From: Bacteroidota bacterium
GTDB lineage: Bacteria; Bacteroidota; Bacteroidia; Flavobacteriales; Weeksellaceae
Assembly: GCA_023386965.1 (NCBI GenBank)
Contig: JAEWIR010000046.1
Location: forward strand, 252,978-316,977
DNA length: 64,000 bases
Reading direction: 5' to 3'
A program made the translations under genes and the position numbers. Within the stretch, counting starts at the first letter, position 1, and each line of letters opens with the position of its first letter. The notes beneath the pieces were generated by a model that was not told the origin of the DNA, searched no databases, and worked only from the letters and a program-made list of their open reading frames with translations. Positions 17,152-27,012 of the stretch are shown piece by piece.

Positions 17152-18009
17152 TATCCAGTCCAGAATGGCGGGCAGTATTATGCTGTCCCGTTTATATTTA
17201 CTGAAAAAGCGGGGAGTATGACCTGTATTCTTCATATAAATCAGTTGGTGAGGAACTCCTTTTTCCTCCAGAACAGAATCAAGTGAAATTGCCTGACGCC
17301 GGTTCACAAGAAAATCTGAATCTCCCTGAAACAGCAGTGTAGGCACATTGGACACCTGACTGAGGGGACTGGCTTCTTTAAACCGCTCTGAAATGTTTTT
17401 CCGCTTGAACTTAGTGCCAACCATTGTTCCTACGGTTGGAGCACTGTACCAACTGTGCAAAGAACCGGTGTATTGAGAAGTATAGAAATCTGTGGGACCA
17501 CTGAGGCTGATGATTTTCTTTGTTTTTTCCGGATTTTGATAACCGTAAAGAAGTGCAAGATGCGCTCCGGCACTTTCGCCCAAAATAATATAGTTATCCG
17601 GTTTGATCTTCGCCTTTGGGGCGAGACTGTTGAACTTTTTCTGAGCCAGGGCGATATCTTCCAACTGTTCTCTGTATGTTATTCTGCGCTTTCTGGAGGC
17701 ATGCCGGTAATCAATATTGACGGTAGGAATTTTATGATGATGCAGATATTTCTGTATCATAATCATATGCTCCTTGCGGCCATACTTCCAGGCACCTCCA
17801 TACACAATCATTACAGTAGGGCTGTCCGGCGCGTATTGTGCCGGCAGAAAGATGTCCATGACCTGTTTTTTGTGACTGCCGTACGGCAGATTGAAGATTT
17901 TTTGCTCACCGTAGTTTCCTACCCAAACCCTATGCCTGTTATTGCAGGAAAAAAGGGCAGTCACCGCAAGCAAACTCCATCCGAATTTAAATCTGTAGGT
18001 TTTCATCAA
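17143..18009 (-). CDS. Lipoprotein alpha/beta hydrolase (esterase, BD-FAE-like)
   Basis: 288 residues. The start gives a lipoprotein signal with lipobox ALFSC at residues 18-22. The alpha/beta hydrolase fold shows MIVYGGAWKYG (oxyanion HGGxW-like, here YGGAW), the nucleophile elbow LGESAGAHLAL (Ser), the acid in FQGDSDFLV and the His in MKNTGHTPRF. This is the carboxylesterase / hormone-sensitive-lipase branch that includes BD-FAE feruloyl esterases. The substrate is not predictable. It is anchored in the inner or outer membrane facing the periplasm or the surface. The last few codons overlap the terminator region of the DedA gene. Confidence 0.85.
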   Translation of the reverse strand: MMKTYRFKFGWSLLAVTALFSCNNRHRVWVGNYGEQKIFNLPYGSHKKQVMDIFLPAQYAPDSPTVMIVYGGAWKYGRKEHMIMIQKYLHHHKIPTVNIDYRHASRKRRITYREQLEDIALAQKKFNSLAPKAKIKPDNYIILGESAGAHLALLYGYQNPEKTKKIISLSGPTDFYTSQYTGSLHSWYSAPTVGTMVGTKFKRKNISERFKEASPLSQVSNVPTLLFQGDSDFLVNRRQAISLDSVLEEKGVPHQLIYMKNTGHTPRFFSKYKRDSIILPAILDWIKK

Positions 18010-18025
18010 CGAACCGTTTCAGATA

Positions 18026-18033
18026 CAAACTTA
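18026..18033 (-). promoter_or_regulatory. -7 box of the esterase gene
   Basis: The minus strand reads TAAGTTTG 16 nt before the ATG. It lies downstream of the dnaJ terminator, so the esterase is transcribed separately. Confidence 0.5.
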
Positions 18034-18046
18034 ATAAAAGCTCTAT

Positions 18047-18077
18047 TAAAAAATTAAAGAGACCTTATGGCCTCCCT
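18047..18077 (-). terminator. Terminator of grpE-dnaJ
   Basis: On the minus strand a 9-bp stem with G:U pairs (AGGGAGGCC / GGTCTCTTT), loop ATAA, followed by T-rich sequence just after the dnaJ stop. Confidence 0.7.
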
Positions 18078-18086
18078 AATTTTTCT

Positions 18087-19211
18087 TCAGTTGAACAGAT
18101 CTCTCACCTTATCGAAAAAAGTCTTTTCCTTGCCCGAAGGTTCGGCCACCATTTCTCCGCGCTTCAGCTGGCTTTCAAAAAATTCGCGCTGCTCTGCGGA
18201 CAGGTTTTGAGGTGTCCATACGTTTACATGTACAAACATGTCACCTTTTCCATAACTGTCTATGCTGGGCAGACCTTTCCCGCTCAGGCGCAGGATTTTT
18301 CCGGACTGGGTTCCGGGATCCACCTTAATTTTTACTTTACCGCCTACTGTTGGAATTTCTTTTTGAGTCCCAAGTGCCGCTTCGGCAAATGATATATAAA
18401 GTTCCTGATGGAGGTTATCGCCCTCACGTTTTATTGCGGAATCCGTTTCCTCTTCTACAACCACCAAAAGATCGCCGGGAGTTCCGCCAAAGGGTGCATC
18501 GTTACCTTTTCCTCTTACGTTAAGCTGTATCCCCTCACGGGCACCAGCCGGAATATTGATGGTAACTTCCTCATCATCTTTAATAAGACCCTGAGAATTG
18601 GCGCCGGCCGGAATTTTATCGGCCACTTTTCCGATTCCCTGGCAGGTCCCGCAGTGGGTCTGCGTCTGCATCTGCCCGAACATGGTGTTCATTACCTTTA
18701 CCTGAACCCCGCTACCGTTACAGGTGCTGCACGTTTTGCTCGTTGCACCCGGTGCCAGCTTCATTTTCTTTACCTTGATGGTCTTTTGAGTACCGTTCAC
18801 CATCTCTTCCAGGTTGAGTTTTATCCTTACCCGAAGGTTACTGCCCCTTAATTGTTGGCGCTGGGAGCCACCACCGCCAAAACCACCGCCACCGAAGTGT
18901 CCGCCGAAAATATCTCCAAACTGGCTGAAGATATCTTCCATATTCATTCCGCCACCGCCAAAGCCGCCGCCAAAACCACCGGCGCCGCCCATTCCGGCGT
19001 GTCCGTATTGGTCGTAGCGGGCCTTTTTATTATCGTCGCTCAGAACTTCATAGGCCTCTGCGGCTTCTTTAAACTTTTCTTCCGCATCTTTATCGCCCGG
19101 ATTCTTGTCGGGATGATATTTCAATGCCATCTTACGGTAGGCTTTCTTTATCTCATCAGCCGAAGCACCTTTGGATACGCCAAGTACTTCGTAGTAATCT
19201 CGTTTAGACAT
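18087..19211 (-). CDS. dnaJ: Chaperone DnaJ, only two of four zinc motifs
   Basis: 374 residues. J domain 1-70 with [10 protein letters not shown], then a Gly/Phe region very rich in GGFGGG (about 75-120), a zinc-region and two C-terminal substrate domains ([18 protein letters not shown]). DnaJ delivers clients to DnaK and stimulates its ATPase. Standard DnaJ has four CxxCxGxG motifs forming two zinc centres. Here only CSTCNGSG and CGTCQGIG are present; the first and fourth are replaced by [13 protein letters not shown] and [12 protein letters not shown], so only the inner centre remains. It follows grpE in one operon (73-nt gap). Confidence 0.96.
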   Translation of the reverse strand: MSKRDYYEVLGVSKGASADEIKKAYRKMALKYHPDKNPGDKDAEEKFKEAAEAYEVLSDDNKKARYDQYGHAGMGGAGGFGGGFGGGGMNMEDIFSQFGDIFGGHFGGGGFGGGGSQRQQLRGSNLRVRIKLNLEEMVNGTQKTIKVKKMKLAPGATSKTCSTCNGSGVQVKVMNTMFGQMQTQTHCGTCQGIGKVADKIPAGANSQGLIKDDEEVTINIPAGAREGIQLNVRGKGNDAPFGGTPGDLLVVVEEETDSAIKREGDNLHQELYISFAEAALGTQKEIPTVGGKVKIKVDPGTQSGKILRLSGKGLPSIDSYGKGDMFVHVNVWTPQNLSAEQREFFESQLKRGEMVAEPSGKEKTFFDKVRDLFN

Positions 19212-19284
19212 GTTCTGTTATTTGTTTCTACCGGCAGAGGACCATCCGTTATGCTGACCGGACCGTCATAACCGTTTGATTATA

Positions 19285-19824
19285 TTAATTTCCGGTTACT
19301 ACTTTGGCAAAACGTATTACTTTGTCATGCAGGGTGTAACCGGTCTCAATCACATCTATAATCTTACCTTTAAGCTCCTCATTGGGTGCAGGGATTTGGG
19401 TAATGGCTTCATGAAAATCAACATTGAAATCGTCCCCCGGCTGAACGGTCATCGGTTTAAGACCTTTTTCGCCAAGTCGGTGCTGGAATTTCTGATAAAT
19501 GAGCTCAACACCCTGAAGCTGATCCTCTGAACCGGATTTACTGATTTCTTTAAGTGCACGCTCAAAATCATCAAGAATACCCAGCATTGAAATCATCATT
19601 TCCTGATTGGCAAACTGGAAATATTCCAATTTCTCCTTTGCGGTTCTTTTCTTGTAATTTTCAAATTCTGCGAAAAGACGGATATAACGGTCTTTCTCTT
19701 CTGCCAAAAGTTCCTCCGCACCTTTTTCAGGTGTCACATTTTCGGTATTCTGTTCCGTGTTTTCGGTGTTCTGTTCTTCCGTTTCATTCGGCATTTCCTT
19801 CTGAATATCTTCGTTTTCCGACAT
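19285..19824 (-). CDS. grpE: Nucleotide exchange factor GrpE
   Basis: 179 residues from the ATG at 19824 (protein MSENEDIQ...); the longer open frame runs through the promoter. The N-terminal third is low-complexity and acidic with NTE repeats (EQNTENTEQNTENV). It is followed by the long dimerisation helix (LLAEEKDRYIRLFAEFENYKKRTAKE) and the C-terminal beta domain (PGDDFNVDFHEAITQIP, VIETGYTLHDKVIRFAKV). It drives ADP release from DnaK. First gene of grpE-dnaJ; dnaK is not here. Confidence 0.96.
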   Translation of the reverse strand: MSENEDIQKEMPNETEEQNTENTEQNTENVTPEKGAEELLAEEKDRYIRLFAEFENYKKRTAKEKLEYFQFANQEMMISMLGILDDFERALKEISKSGSEDQLQGVELIYQKFQHRLGEKGLKPMTVQPGDDFNVDFHEAITQIPAPNEELKGKIIDVIETGYTLHDKVIRFAKVVTGN

Positions 19825-19852
19825 ATTTTTAAAATTTATACCATCGCTTTCA

Positions 19853-19860
19853 CAAAGATA
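19853..19860 (-). promoter_or_regulatory. -7 box of grpE-dnaJ
   Basis: The minus strand reads TATCTTTG 28 nt before the grpE ATG. No CIRCE-type inverted repeat is visible nearby, so control by HrcA is unlikely. Confidence 0.5.
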
Positions 19861-19950
19861 TTGCCAAAGCACGTTAAAGGACAATTCGGCACACTTTCCC
19901 CATAACTCAAATTTTTACCTGCAACTTCCTGGTAAATAGGTTTAATAAAA

Positions 19951-21288
19951 TCAGCCCATGAAAAAGGTCTCGTAAAGCAGGTAAAGATTAAGCAGAATAA
20001 TAATGACGGCAATCACCCAGATAAGTATTTTAAGCCACAGTTTATTTGCAAACTGACCCATTTTTAGTTTTGAACCTGTGAACATTACGAGGGGCACCAC
20101 GGCAAAACTCAGTTGCATGGAAAGGATGACCTGACTTAAAAGCAGCAGATCTGTAGTACCCTGTTCACCATATATGATGGTGACTATTAAAGCGGGAATC
20201 ACTGCTATCAGCCGGGTGACAAGCCTGCGCAGCCATGGCTTCAGGCGGATGTTCAGGAAGCCTTCCATTACGATCTGACCTGCCAAAGTTCCTGTTAATG
20301 TGGAGTTCTGTCCGGAAGCCAGCAGCGCTACAGCGAAGAAAATACTCGCAAGGGTTGTTCCGAGAATGGGGGCGAGCATCTTATGTGCATCATGAATATC
20401 CGCAACGTCACGGTTTCCCGTTGTATGAAATGTAGCCGCTGCAACAATCAGTATCGCCGCGTTAATGAAAAAGGCCAGGAGTAAGGCTACCGTACTGTCT
20501 ATAGTGGCAAATTTTATGGCTTCTTTTTTTCCAGCGGTGGTGCGTTCGTAATTTCTGGTCTGTACAATACTGCTGTGCAGGTAAAGGTTGTGGGGCATGA
20601 CGGTGGCACCCAAAATCCCAATGGCTATGTACAGCATGGACGGATTGGTAATTACCTCTTTTTGCGGAACCAGACCGCTCAGGATAGGGAAGAGGTCCGG
20701 TTTGCTCAGGATAATTTCATAGGCGAAACATCCTAAGATGACGAAAATGAGCCCGGCCACGATACTCTCAATGACGCGGAAACCTTTCGCCTGCAGGAAT
20801 AAAATTAGGAATACATCGATAACTGTTATTACGACCCCCCAGGTTAGTGGGATTCCAAAAAGCAGATTCAGTGCAATGGCCGAGCCGATCACCTCGGCCA
20901 AATCGCAGGCTGCAATTGCAATTTCGCAGAGGACCCAGAGTATAAAGTTCACTTTTGGGCTGAAATGGTCCCTGCATGCCTGGGCAAGATCCCTTTCTGC
21001 CACAATACCCAATTTCAGGGAAAGGTGCTGGAGGATGATGGCAAAAATATTTGAAATCAGGATGACAGACAGTAGGGTATACCCGAACTGTGCGCCGCCG
21101 GCAATATCCGTCGCCCAGTTGCCGGGATCCATATAGCCTACGGCCACCATCATCCCTGGGCCGGTGAAAGCCATGAGTTTGCGCCAGAATCCGGCATCTT
21201 TGGGTATATGGATGCTTGAAAATACCTCGGGCAGCGAGTCGGCGGAGCGCTCACGGCGCCAGGCTTTGGCACCAGATTTAAAAAACAT
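19951..21288 (-). CDS. mntH: Nramp family Mn/Fe transporter
   Basis: 445 residues, about eleven membrane helices. Family motifs: [15 protein letters not shown] in helix 1 (metal-binding Asp and Asn of DPGN), [16 protein letters not shown], and [18 protein letters not shown] in helix 6 (metal-binding Met of MPHN). Nramp transporters import Mn(II) and Fe(II) with protons across the inner membrane. The N-terminal 35 residues are a basic, cytosolic lead, slightly longer than usual. A DtxR/MntR-like palindrome lies over the promoter, implying metal-dependent repression. Confidence 0.95.
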   Translation of the reverse strand: MFFKSGAKAWRRERSADSLPEVFSSIHIPKDAGFWRKLMAFTGPGMMVAVGYMDPGNWATDIAGGAQFGYTLLSVILISNIFAIILQHLSLKLGIVAERDLAQACRDHFSPKVNFILWVLCEIAIAACDLAEVIGSAIALNLLFGIPLTWGVVITVIDVFLILFLQAKGFRVIESIVAGLIFVILGCFAYEIILSKPDLFPILSGLVPQKEVITNPSMLYIAIGILGATVMPHNLYLHSSIVQTRNYERTTAGKKEAIKFATIDSTVALLLAFFINAAILIVAAATFHTTGNRDVADIHDAHKMLAPILGTTLASIFFAVALLASGQNSTLTGTLAGQIVMEGFLNIRLKPWLRRLVTRLIAVIPALIVTIIYGEQGTTDLLLLSQVILSMQLSFAVVPLVMFTGSKLKMGQFANKLWLKILIWVIAVIIILLNLYLLYETFFMG

Positions 21289-21298
21289 ATTTTATAAG

Positions 21299-21320
21299 TT
21301 AGATTAGACTAACAAAAGTA
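21299..21320 (-). promoter_or_regulatory. mntH promoter with DtxR/MntR-like operator
   Basis: The -7 box (TACTTTTG on the minus strand) is at 21313-21320. Overlapping it on the plus strand is TTAGATTAGACTAACAAAA (21299-21317), with inverted arms GTTAG / CTAAC. Counted by eye it agrees at 15 of 19 positions with the DtxR/IdeR consensus as I remember it (TTAGGTTAGGCTAACCTAA). A repressor bound here would cover the transcription start. Confidence 0.6.
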
Positions 21321-21531
21321 GGTAAATTGTTCTTATGTACAACAAATAATAAAGGTCCCAAGGCTTGAATGATTGTCTGCCTGTCCAAATGAAAATATAG
21401 CCGCAGATTTGAATCTTTACTTGATGCGGCAGAATCTGAAGGTCCTAATTCTCTGAAAGTAAAGTTGCGTATCAGTTCTTATTTTTTTTAAAGAAATTTT
21501 GACCTAATTTTACCGAAATTTCATCAGAATA

Positions 21532-24500
21532 ATGTTCTTAATATTCGATACTGAAACCACTGGTTTACCACAAAATTTCAATGCTCCGCTTTCCGATTCG
21601 CAGAACTGGCCCAGGATGGTACAAATTGCCTGGCAACTCCATGACCGTGATGGTAATCTTATTGAAAATCAGGATTATATCATAAAGCCAGAGGGATACG
21701 ATATTCCTTTCAATGCAGCCAGAATCCATGGTATCTCCACCCAGATGGCTCATGAATTTGGTCATGATCTCGGTGAGGTTTTGGCGGAATTTCAGCAGGT
21801 TTTAGAGAAGGCACAGGTCGTGGCGGGACACAATATTGATTTTGACTATAAAATTGCGGGTGCAGAGTTTTTCCGGCTTGGTATTCCAAACACTTTGCAG
21901 GAGATACCCGCAGCCGATACGATGGAGCTTGGTACCCCTTACTGTCAGTTGGGAGGTGGCAAAAACGGACGCTTTAAGTCGCCCAAACTGGAGGAACTGT
22001 ACGAAAAACTTTACGGAACCAAATTTGACGAGGCGCACAACGCCGCCGCCGATGTAAATGCGACCGCACAGGTTTTCTTTGAGATGATGCGCATCGGACT
22101 GATCCCTGCCGAACTGCTTCAAATTTCAGAAACGGAACTCAAGCAATTTATTGCCGGCCATCCTTTGCCTTTTGCGCCCTTCCCAATTGTCGTAAGAAGG
22201 CAGGTAGCCGCATTTAAGAAAAAGAAAACCGTTGATTTTGGTGAGTCTGATGAAATTGAATTGGGCAATTACTTTCACTTTCACAATCACAGTATCTACT
22301 CTTCACTTCAGGCTACAAGCACAATTTCCGATTTGGTACGCAAGGCGCTGGAAAATGATTTTCCGGCAGTAGGTCTGGTGGACCTGGGCAATATGATGGG
22401 CGCCTTTAAATTTGTTTCGGAAGTTGAAAAAGCCAATGATTCGATCAGAAAGAATTATGAGGAGTATTTAAAACAGAAAGAAGCGGCCGGTGGGCAGGAA
22501 ATGCAATTATCTGAACCCCGAAAAAATCCGCTTTTACCCATAATTGGCTGTGAATTTTATATTTCCGACAGGCCTGAGCAGAAACAGTTCACAAAAGATG
22601 ATCCGGACCGCAGGACGCACGTGGTTTTGCTTGCAAAAAACTTTGACGGCTACCGAAACCTGGCCAAATTATCAAGTTTAGGTTATGTCAACGGATTTTA
22701 CTTCGGTGTTCCCCGTATTTCCAGGTCCATAATTGCCGAATATAAGGACAACCTTATCGCCCTAACCGCGGGAACAGCAGGCGATGTTCCCAATACGGTC
22801 CTTGAATTCGGAGAAACAAAAGGGGAGGAGATATTCCGCTGGTGGAAGGAAACCTTTGGTGATGATTTCTATGTTCAGATTCAAAACCACGGAGTTGATG
22901 AAGAAGAGCACCTTAATGAAGTCCTGCTGCAGTTTGCGGATAAGTATGAAGTTAAAATACTGGCGCAAAACGAAACTTTCTATACAGATAAAGACGATGC
23001 CCACATCCAGGATATTCTTTACTGCATTAAGGATGGCGAAAAATTAAGCTCACCCGTTGGCCGCGGTTTTGGGAAAAGACGTGGTTTACCTACAAGAGAA
23101 TTTTATATTAAAGGACCCGAGGAATTAAGGCGTACCTTCATCCAGTACCCGGATGCATTCGCTGCCTATTCTGAGTTCTTTGCTAAATTTTCGGCGTACA
23201 CATTAAAACGGGATGTACTGTTGCCTGAATTTGATATTCCCGGGGAATTTTTAAGTAAAGAAGATCTCATAGATGGCGGGAAACGAGGTGAGAATGCTTA
23301 CCTGAGGCACCTTACCTACGAGGGTGCCGCAAGGCGTTATGAGGTGATTACTGATGAGATCCGTGAACGGCTAGATTTTGAACTTGAAGTCATTGCCAAA
23401 ACCGGTTATCCCGGATATTTCCTGATTGTGCAGGATTTCTGTAACGAAGCCAGGAAAATGGGCGTTTGGGTAGGGCCAGGTCGAGGATCTGCCGCTGGAT
23501 CTGCAGTAGCCTACTGTACCGGCATTACGAATGTGGATCCAATTGCGTACGACCTGCTTTTTGAGCGTTTTCTTAATCCTGAGAGGATCTCAATGCCCGA
23601 CATTGATATCGATTTTGACGATGAAGGCAGGGACAGGATCATAAAGTGGGTGGTTGAAAAATACGGCAAAACAAACGTAGCACAGATTATTACTTATTCC
23701 GTATTGGGTGGAAAGTCGGCCATAAAGGACGCCGGCCGCGTGCTGGATCTGCCGATTCCGGAAACCAACAATATTGCCAAGCTGGTACCATCTACACCCG
23801 GGATGAATATTGCTAAAGCTTTTGCCAAATTTGAGAAACTCGGCGATGAAGATAAAGTTCTGGCGCAGGAGATGAAAGACATCCTGGCCAATCCTGAAGA
23901 CAGCCGCTACGAGGTGCTTGCGGCAGCACAGAAAATGGAAGGCTGCATCCGGAATACCGGGATTCATGCCTGCGGGGTGATCATTACACCGGAGGACATT
24001 TCCAATCTTGTACCTATCACAATTGCTTCAAAAGATGCGGATATCCTGGTATCTCAGTTCGATAACTCGGTGGCGGAGAATGCCGGACTGCTTAAGATGG
24101 ACTTTCTTGGACTCAGGACTTTAACCATCATCAAGCATGCTATAAAACTCATCAGGGAAAGACACGGTATTGAGATTAATCCTGATGAGATTCCACTGGA
24201 TGACTTGAAAACCTATCAACTTTTTAAAGAAGGACGAACCGTGGGTATTTTTCAGTATGAAAGTCCCGGGATGCAGAAGTATATGCGGGAGCTGAAGCCC
24301 ACCAAGTTTGCCGACCTTATCGCGATGAACGCCCTTTACCGGCCGGGACCTATAAAATATATCCCTAATTTCATCAACCGGAAACATGGTTCGGAAGAAA
24401 TTGTATACGATTTACCTGAAACAGAAGAATACCTGAAGGAAACCTACGGTATTACGGTATATCAGGAGCAGGTGATGCTGCTTTCCCAGAAACTGGCCAA

Positions 24501-26163
24501 TTTCACAAAAGGCCAGGCAGATACCCTTCGGAAAGCGATGGGTAAAAAAGACCGTGCTACACTGGATAAGATGTATCCCAAATTTTTGGAAGGCGGCGAA
24601 AAAAACAATCTGGACGTAGACCGCCTCAATAAAATTTGGAAGGACTGGGAAGCCTTTGCTGAGTATGCCTTCAATAAATCTCACTCTACGTGTTACGCGC
24701 TAATTGCTTACCAAACGGCTTTCCTAAAAGCCAACTATCCTGCGGAATACATGTCCAGTGTGATGACAAATAACCTGAACAACACCAAGCAGATTACCAT
24801 GTTTATGGAAGACTGTAAAAATATGGGCGTTGATGTTTTGGGACCGGATGTGAACGAATCGCAATATGAATTCTCGGTAAATGACAAAGGCCAGATCCGT
24901 TTCGGACTGGGAGCTATAAAAGGTATTGGCGAGGGGCCAAGTGAGGCCATAGTTCTAACGCGGAAAGAAAGACCCTACAGCAATGTCTACGATTTTTTCC
25001 AGCGTATACCTTCTTCACAGATCAATAAAAGGGTAGCGGAGAGTTTGGTGATGGCCGGAGCCTTTGATGAAGTAGACAACTACCACCGGGCACAGTATTT
25101 TGATATTGATAATAACGGTAAGACGAACCTGGAACGTTTGCTGCGGTACGGGCAAAGTTTTCAGGACAGCCGGAACGAAATAGAGAATTCGCTGTTTGCT
25201 GATTTTGCCGAGGAGGTCCGCATCGAGCCGCCTAAGATCAATCCAGCGCCGGAATGGCCCAATATGTATTTGCTCAACAAGGAGAAGGAAATCATCGGAT
25301 TTTATCTGTCTGCCCATCCATTGGATGAATTTAAATATCAGTACCGCTTTATTCAGGGCGCGCTTGGCAAGAGCAGTATTTTGGAGGGAAGTCAGGAGGA
25401 CGAAATTGCGGCTCTGGACCCCGTGATTATTCCTGTGGAAAAGGATGAGGAGGAAAGCGAAGACCTGGTTGATCTCATCATGGATGAGGAAGAAGGAGTA
25501 CTGGAAGACGAGCAAAAGAACGTTGAGGCCAGGGGAAACTTTAATTTTCTGAATCTGGATGAAATCGATGCGTTCCGGGACAGGAATTTTGGTCCCGAGC
25601 AAATCCGCCTGTTCGAGGAAATTCAGGATTACCGGGAGAAGCAGAAATTCAACAACAATTCTAAAGAATATATGGTAGCCGGACTGGTTACTGAATATAC
25701 AGTTAGGGACGGCCGAAACAGCGGTGAGAAAATCGCCTTCATCACGCTGGAAGACTATTCAGGTAGTTATTCCTTCAGGCTTGGAGACCGCGATTATCTG
25801 CGGCTTCGGGATAAAGTTGATGTGCAGCGTTTCCTTATTTTTAAAATAAAGTTTACGATTTCCCGGGACGGTCGTGTTTTTGTAAACGTTACCGATGTAA
25901 TTGAACTGAAAGAAGCCTTCGAACAGTTTGCCAAAAGCATGACCGTAATATTGGATATCAATGACCTTCGCCGCGATGATGTAAATTTCCTCCGGGAAAC
26001 ACTGACACGCCGGGCGGGGAATCAGAAACTCGGTTTCTATATAAAGAACCCGGATGACCAAAGTCATATTGAGCTTCTTAGCCTGCAAACTCATGTAAAT
26101 ATCAGTGGAGATCTCATTGGTGTATTCAATGAGATGCAGCGTTATGAAATCTACCTGAACTAA
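21532..26163 (+). CDS. dnaE: DNA polymerase III alpha subunit fused to a DnaQ-type exonuclease
   Basis: 1543 residues. Residues 1-185 are a DEDDh 3'-5' exonuclease (IFDTETTG with D6/E8, AGHNIDFD, then HNAAADV). Residues about 240-500 are a PHP domain that keeps HFHNHS but has VDLGNM where TDHGNM is usual, so one metal ligand is lost. The catalytic palm has PDIDIDFDDEGRD and GPGRGSAAGS. The C-terminus carries the HhH, OB and tau-binding parts, with an acidic insert near 1310-1330. This is the replicative polymerase. Fusion of proofreading to DnaE fits a non-catalytic PHP domain. Such fusions occur in Bacteroidota. Confidence 0.95.
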   Translation: MFLIFDTETTGLPQNFNAPLSDSQNWPRMVQIAWQLHDRDGNLIENQDYIIKPEGYDIPFNAARIHGISTQMAHEFGHDLGEVLAEFQQVLEKAQVVAGHNIDFDYKIAGAEFFRLGIPNTLQEIPAADTMELGTPYCQLGGGKNGRFKSPKLEELYEKLYGTKFDEAHNAAADVNATAQVFFEMMRIGLIPAELLQISETELKQFIAGHPLPFAPFPIVVRRQVAAFKKKKTVDFGESDEIELGNYFHFHNHSIYSSLQATSTISDLVRKALENDFPAVGLVDLGNMMGAFKFVSEVEKANDSIRKNYEEYLKQKEAAGGQEMQLSEPRKNPLLPIIGCEFYISDRPEQKQFTKDDPDRRTHVVLLAKNFDGYRNLAKLSSLGYVNGFYFGVPRISRSIIAEYKDNLIALTAGTAGDVPNTVLEFGETKGEEIFRWWKETFGDDFYVQIQNHGVDEEEHLNEVLLQFADKYEVKILAQNETFYTDKDDAHIQDILYCIKDGEKLSSPVGRGFGKRRGLPTREFYIKGPEELRRTFIQYPDAFAAYSEFFAKFSAYTLKRDVLLPEFDIPGEFLSKEDLIDGGKRGENAYLRHLTYEGAARRYEVITDEIRERLDFELEVIAKTGYPGYFLIVQDFCNEARKMGVWVGPGRGSAAGSAVAYCTGITNVDPIAYDLLFERFLNPERISMPDIDIDFDDEGRDRIIKWVVEKYGKTNVAQIITYSVLGGKSAIKDAGRVLDLPIPETNNIAKLVPSTPGMNIAKAFAKFEKLGDEDKVLAQEMKDILANPEDSRYEVLAAAQKMEGCIRNTGIHACGVIITPEDISNLVPITIASKDADILVSQFDNSVAENAGLLKMDFLGLRTLTIIKHAIKLIRERHGIEINPDEIPLDDLKTYQLFKEGRTVGIFQYESPGMQKYMRELKPTKFADLIAMNALYRPGPIKYIPNFINRKHGSEEIVYDLPETEEYLKETYGITVYQEQVMLLSQKLANFTKGQADTLRKAMGKKDRATLDKMYPKFLEGGEKNNLDVDRLNKIWKDWEAFAEYAFNKSHSTCYALIAYQTAFLKANYPAEYMSSVMTNNLNNTKQITMFMEDCKNMGVDVLGPDVNESQYEFSVNDKGQIRFGLGAIKGIGEGPSEAIVLTRKERPYSNVYDFFQRIPSSQINKRVAESLVMAGAFDEVDNYHRAQYFDIDNNGKTNLERLLRYGQSFQDSRNEIENSLFADFAEEVRIEPPKINPAPEWPNMYLLNKEKEIIGFYLSAHPLDEFKYQYRFIQGALGKSSILEGSQEDEIAALDPVIIPVEKDEEESEDLVDLIMDEEEGVLEDEQKNVEARGNFNFLNLDEIDAFRDRNFGPEQIRLFEEIQDYREKQKFNNNSKEYMVAGLVTEYTVRDGRNSGEKIAFITLEDYSGSYSFRLGDRDYLRLRDKVDVQRFLIFKIKFTISRDGRVFVNVTDVIELKEAFEQFAKSMTVILDINDLRRDDVNFLRETLTRRAGNQKLGFYIKNPDDQSHIELLSLQTHVNISGDLIGVFNEMQRYEIYLN

Positions 26164-26296
26164 AATCCGGAGTAAAAAGCCGTACTACGTCGATTAGCGT
26201 AAATTTTTGAATTTAGTAATGTTTTACTCCTAATTTATCATCAACATATTAGGCTGGTGTTGTTTTTATTATTAATTTAGTAAAAACAACACAAAG

Positions 26297-26953
26297 ATGA
26301 AAAAAGAAACAATTATTTACAGTGAGCATGGACTCTGCCTGAGTTTCATGGTCAATTCTCTCCGGGAACATGGCTTCCAAAATCAGTACGAAATTCTAAA
26401 AACCAGTTCTTTAAGTGAAGTTCGGGACCTTGTTACGGACAATTCACATATTCTTCTGCTGTATCTGAACAGTATGAATATGCACGAAGCGCTGGATGTA
26501 GTAGAAAAAGTGCTGGCAATTAATTCGGATTTAAAAATTATCGTCATTTCCGTAAAATCAGAAATGAAAATGGTGAAGAGATTCTTTGACAGGGGGGTGA
26601 AAGGATATCTTGGAAAAGACACCGATTACGAAGAGTTCCATAAAGCCTTGGCACAGATTATTGATGGCAATGTGTACATCAGTAATGACTCGAAGGAAGC
26701 GCTTGTTAACTTCATCTGCAGTGTTGATGATGAAAAAGAAAAGACGGGCCCGCGCAATTCAGAGCTCACCGCACGTGAATTGGATGTACTGAATCTGATA
26801 TGCGACGGACTCCGTACAAAGGCAATCGCTGAAAAGCTCTTTATCAGTACTCACACGGTGGAGTCGCACCGCAGAAACATCCTGCTGAAATTCAATATTA
26901 ACAGTTCTTCGCAACTTGTAAAATATGCTCTTGAAAACAGTTTGGTAAATTAG
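26297..26953 (+). CDS. LuxR-type regulator with phospho-acceptor-less receiver
   Basis: 218 residues. Residues 1-125 have a receiver fold, but the position of the phospho-acceptor Asp is Tyr56 (HILLLYLNSM), and the N-terminal acidic pair is S9/E10. The conserved Lys is kept (K107, GYLGKD). A linker of charged residues follows. Residues 155-218 are a canonical LuxR/GerE helix-turn-helix (LTARELDVLNLICDG, ISTHTVESHRRNILLKF). Such pseudo-receivers act without phosphorylation, as CsgD does in enterobacteria. The curli operon ends 108 nt away in convergent orientation, so a role in curli control is a reasonable guess, not a proof. Confidence 0.88.
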   Translation: MKKETIIYSEHGLCLSFMVNSLREHGFQNQYEILKTSSLSEVRDLVTDNSHILLLYLNSMNMHEALDVVEKVLAINSDLKIIVISVKSEMKMVKRFFDRGVKGYLGKDTDYEEFHKALAQIIDGNVYISNDSKEALVNFICSVDDEKEKTGPRNSELTARELDVLNLICDGLRTKAIAEKLFISTHTVESHRRNILLKFNINSSSQLVKYALENSLVN

Positions 26954-26976
26954 TTCAGTTACCGTTCAATACCCAT

Positions 26977-27012
26977 AAAAAAGGCAGAGGATTTTAAATC
27001 TTCTGCCTTTTT
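26977..27012. terminator. Terminator of the LuxR-type gene
   Basis: AAAAGGCAGA-GGATTT pairs with AAATC-TTCTGCCTTTT, with one G:U pair and a short loop, flanked by A and T runs. Confidence 0.8.
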
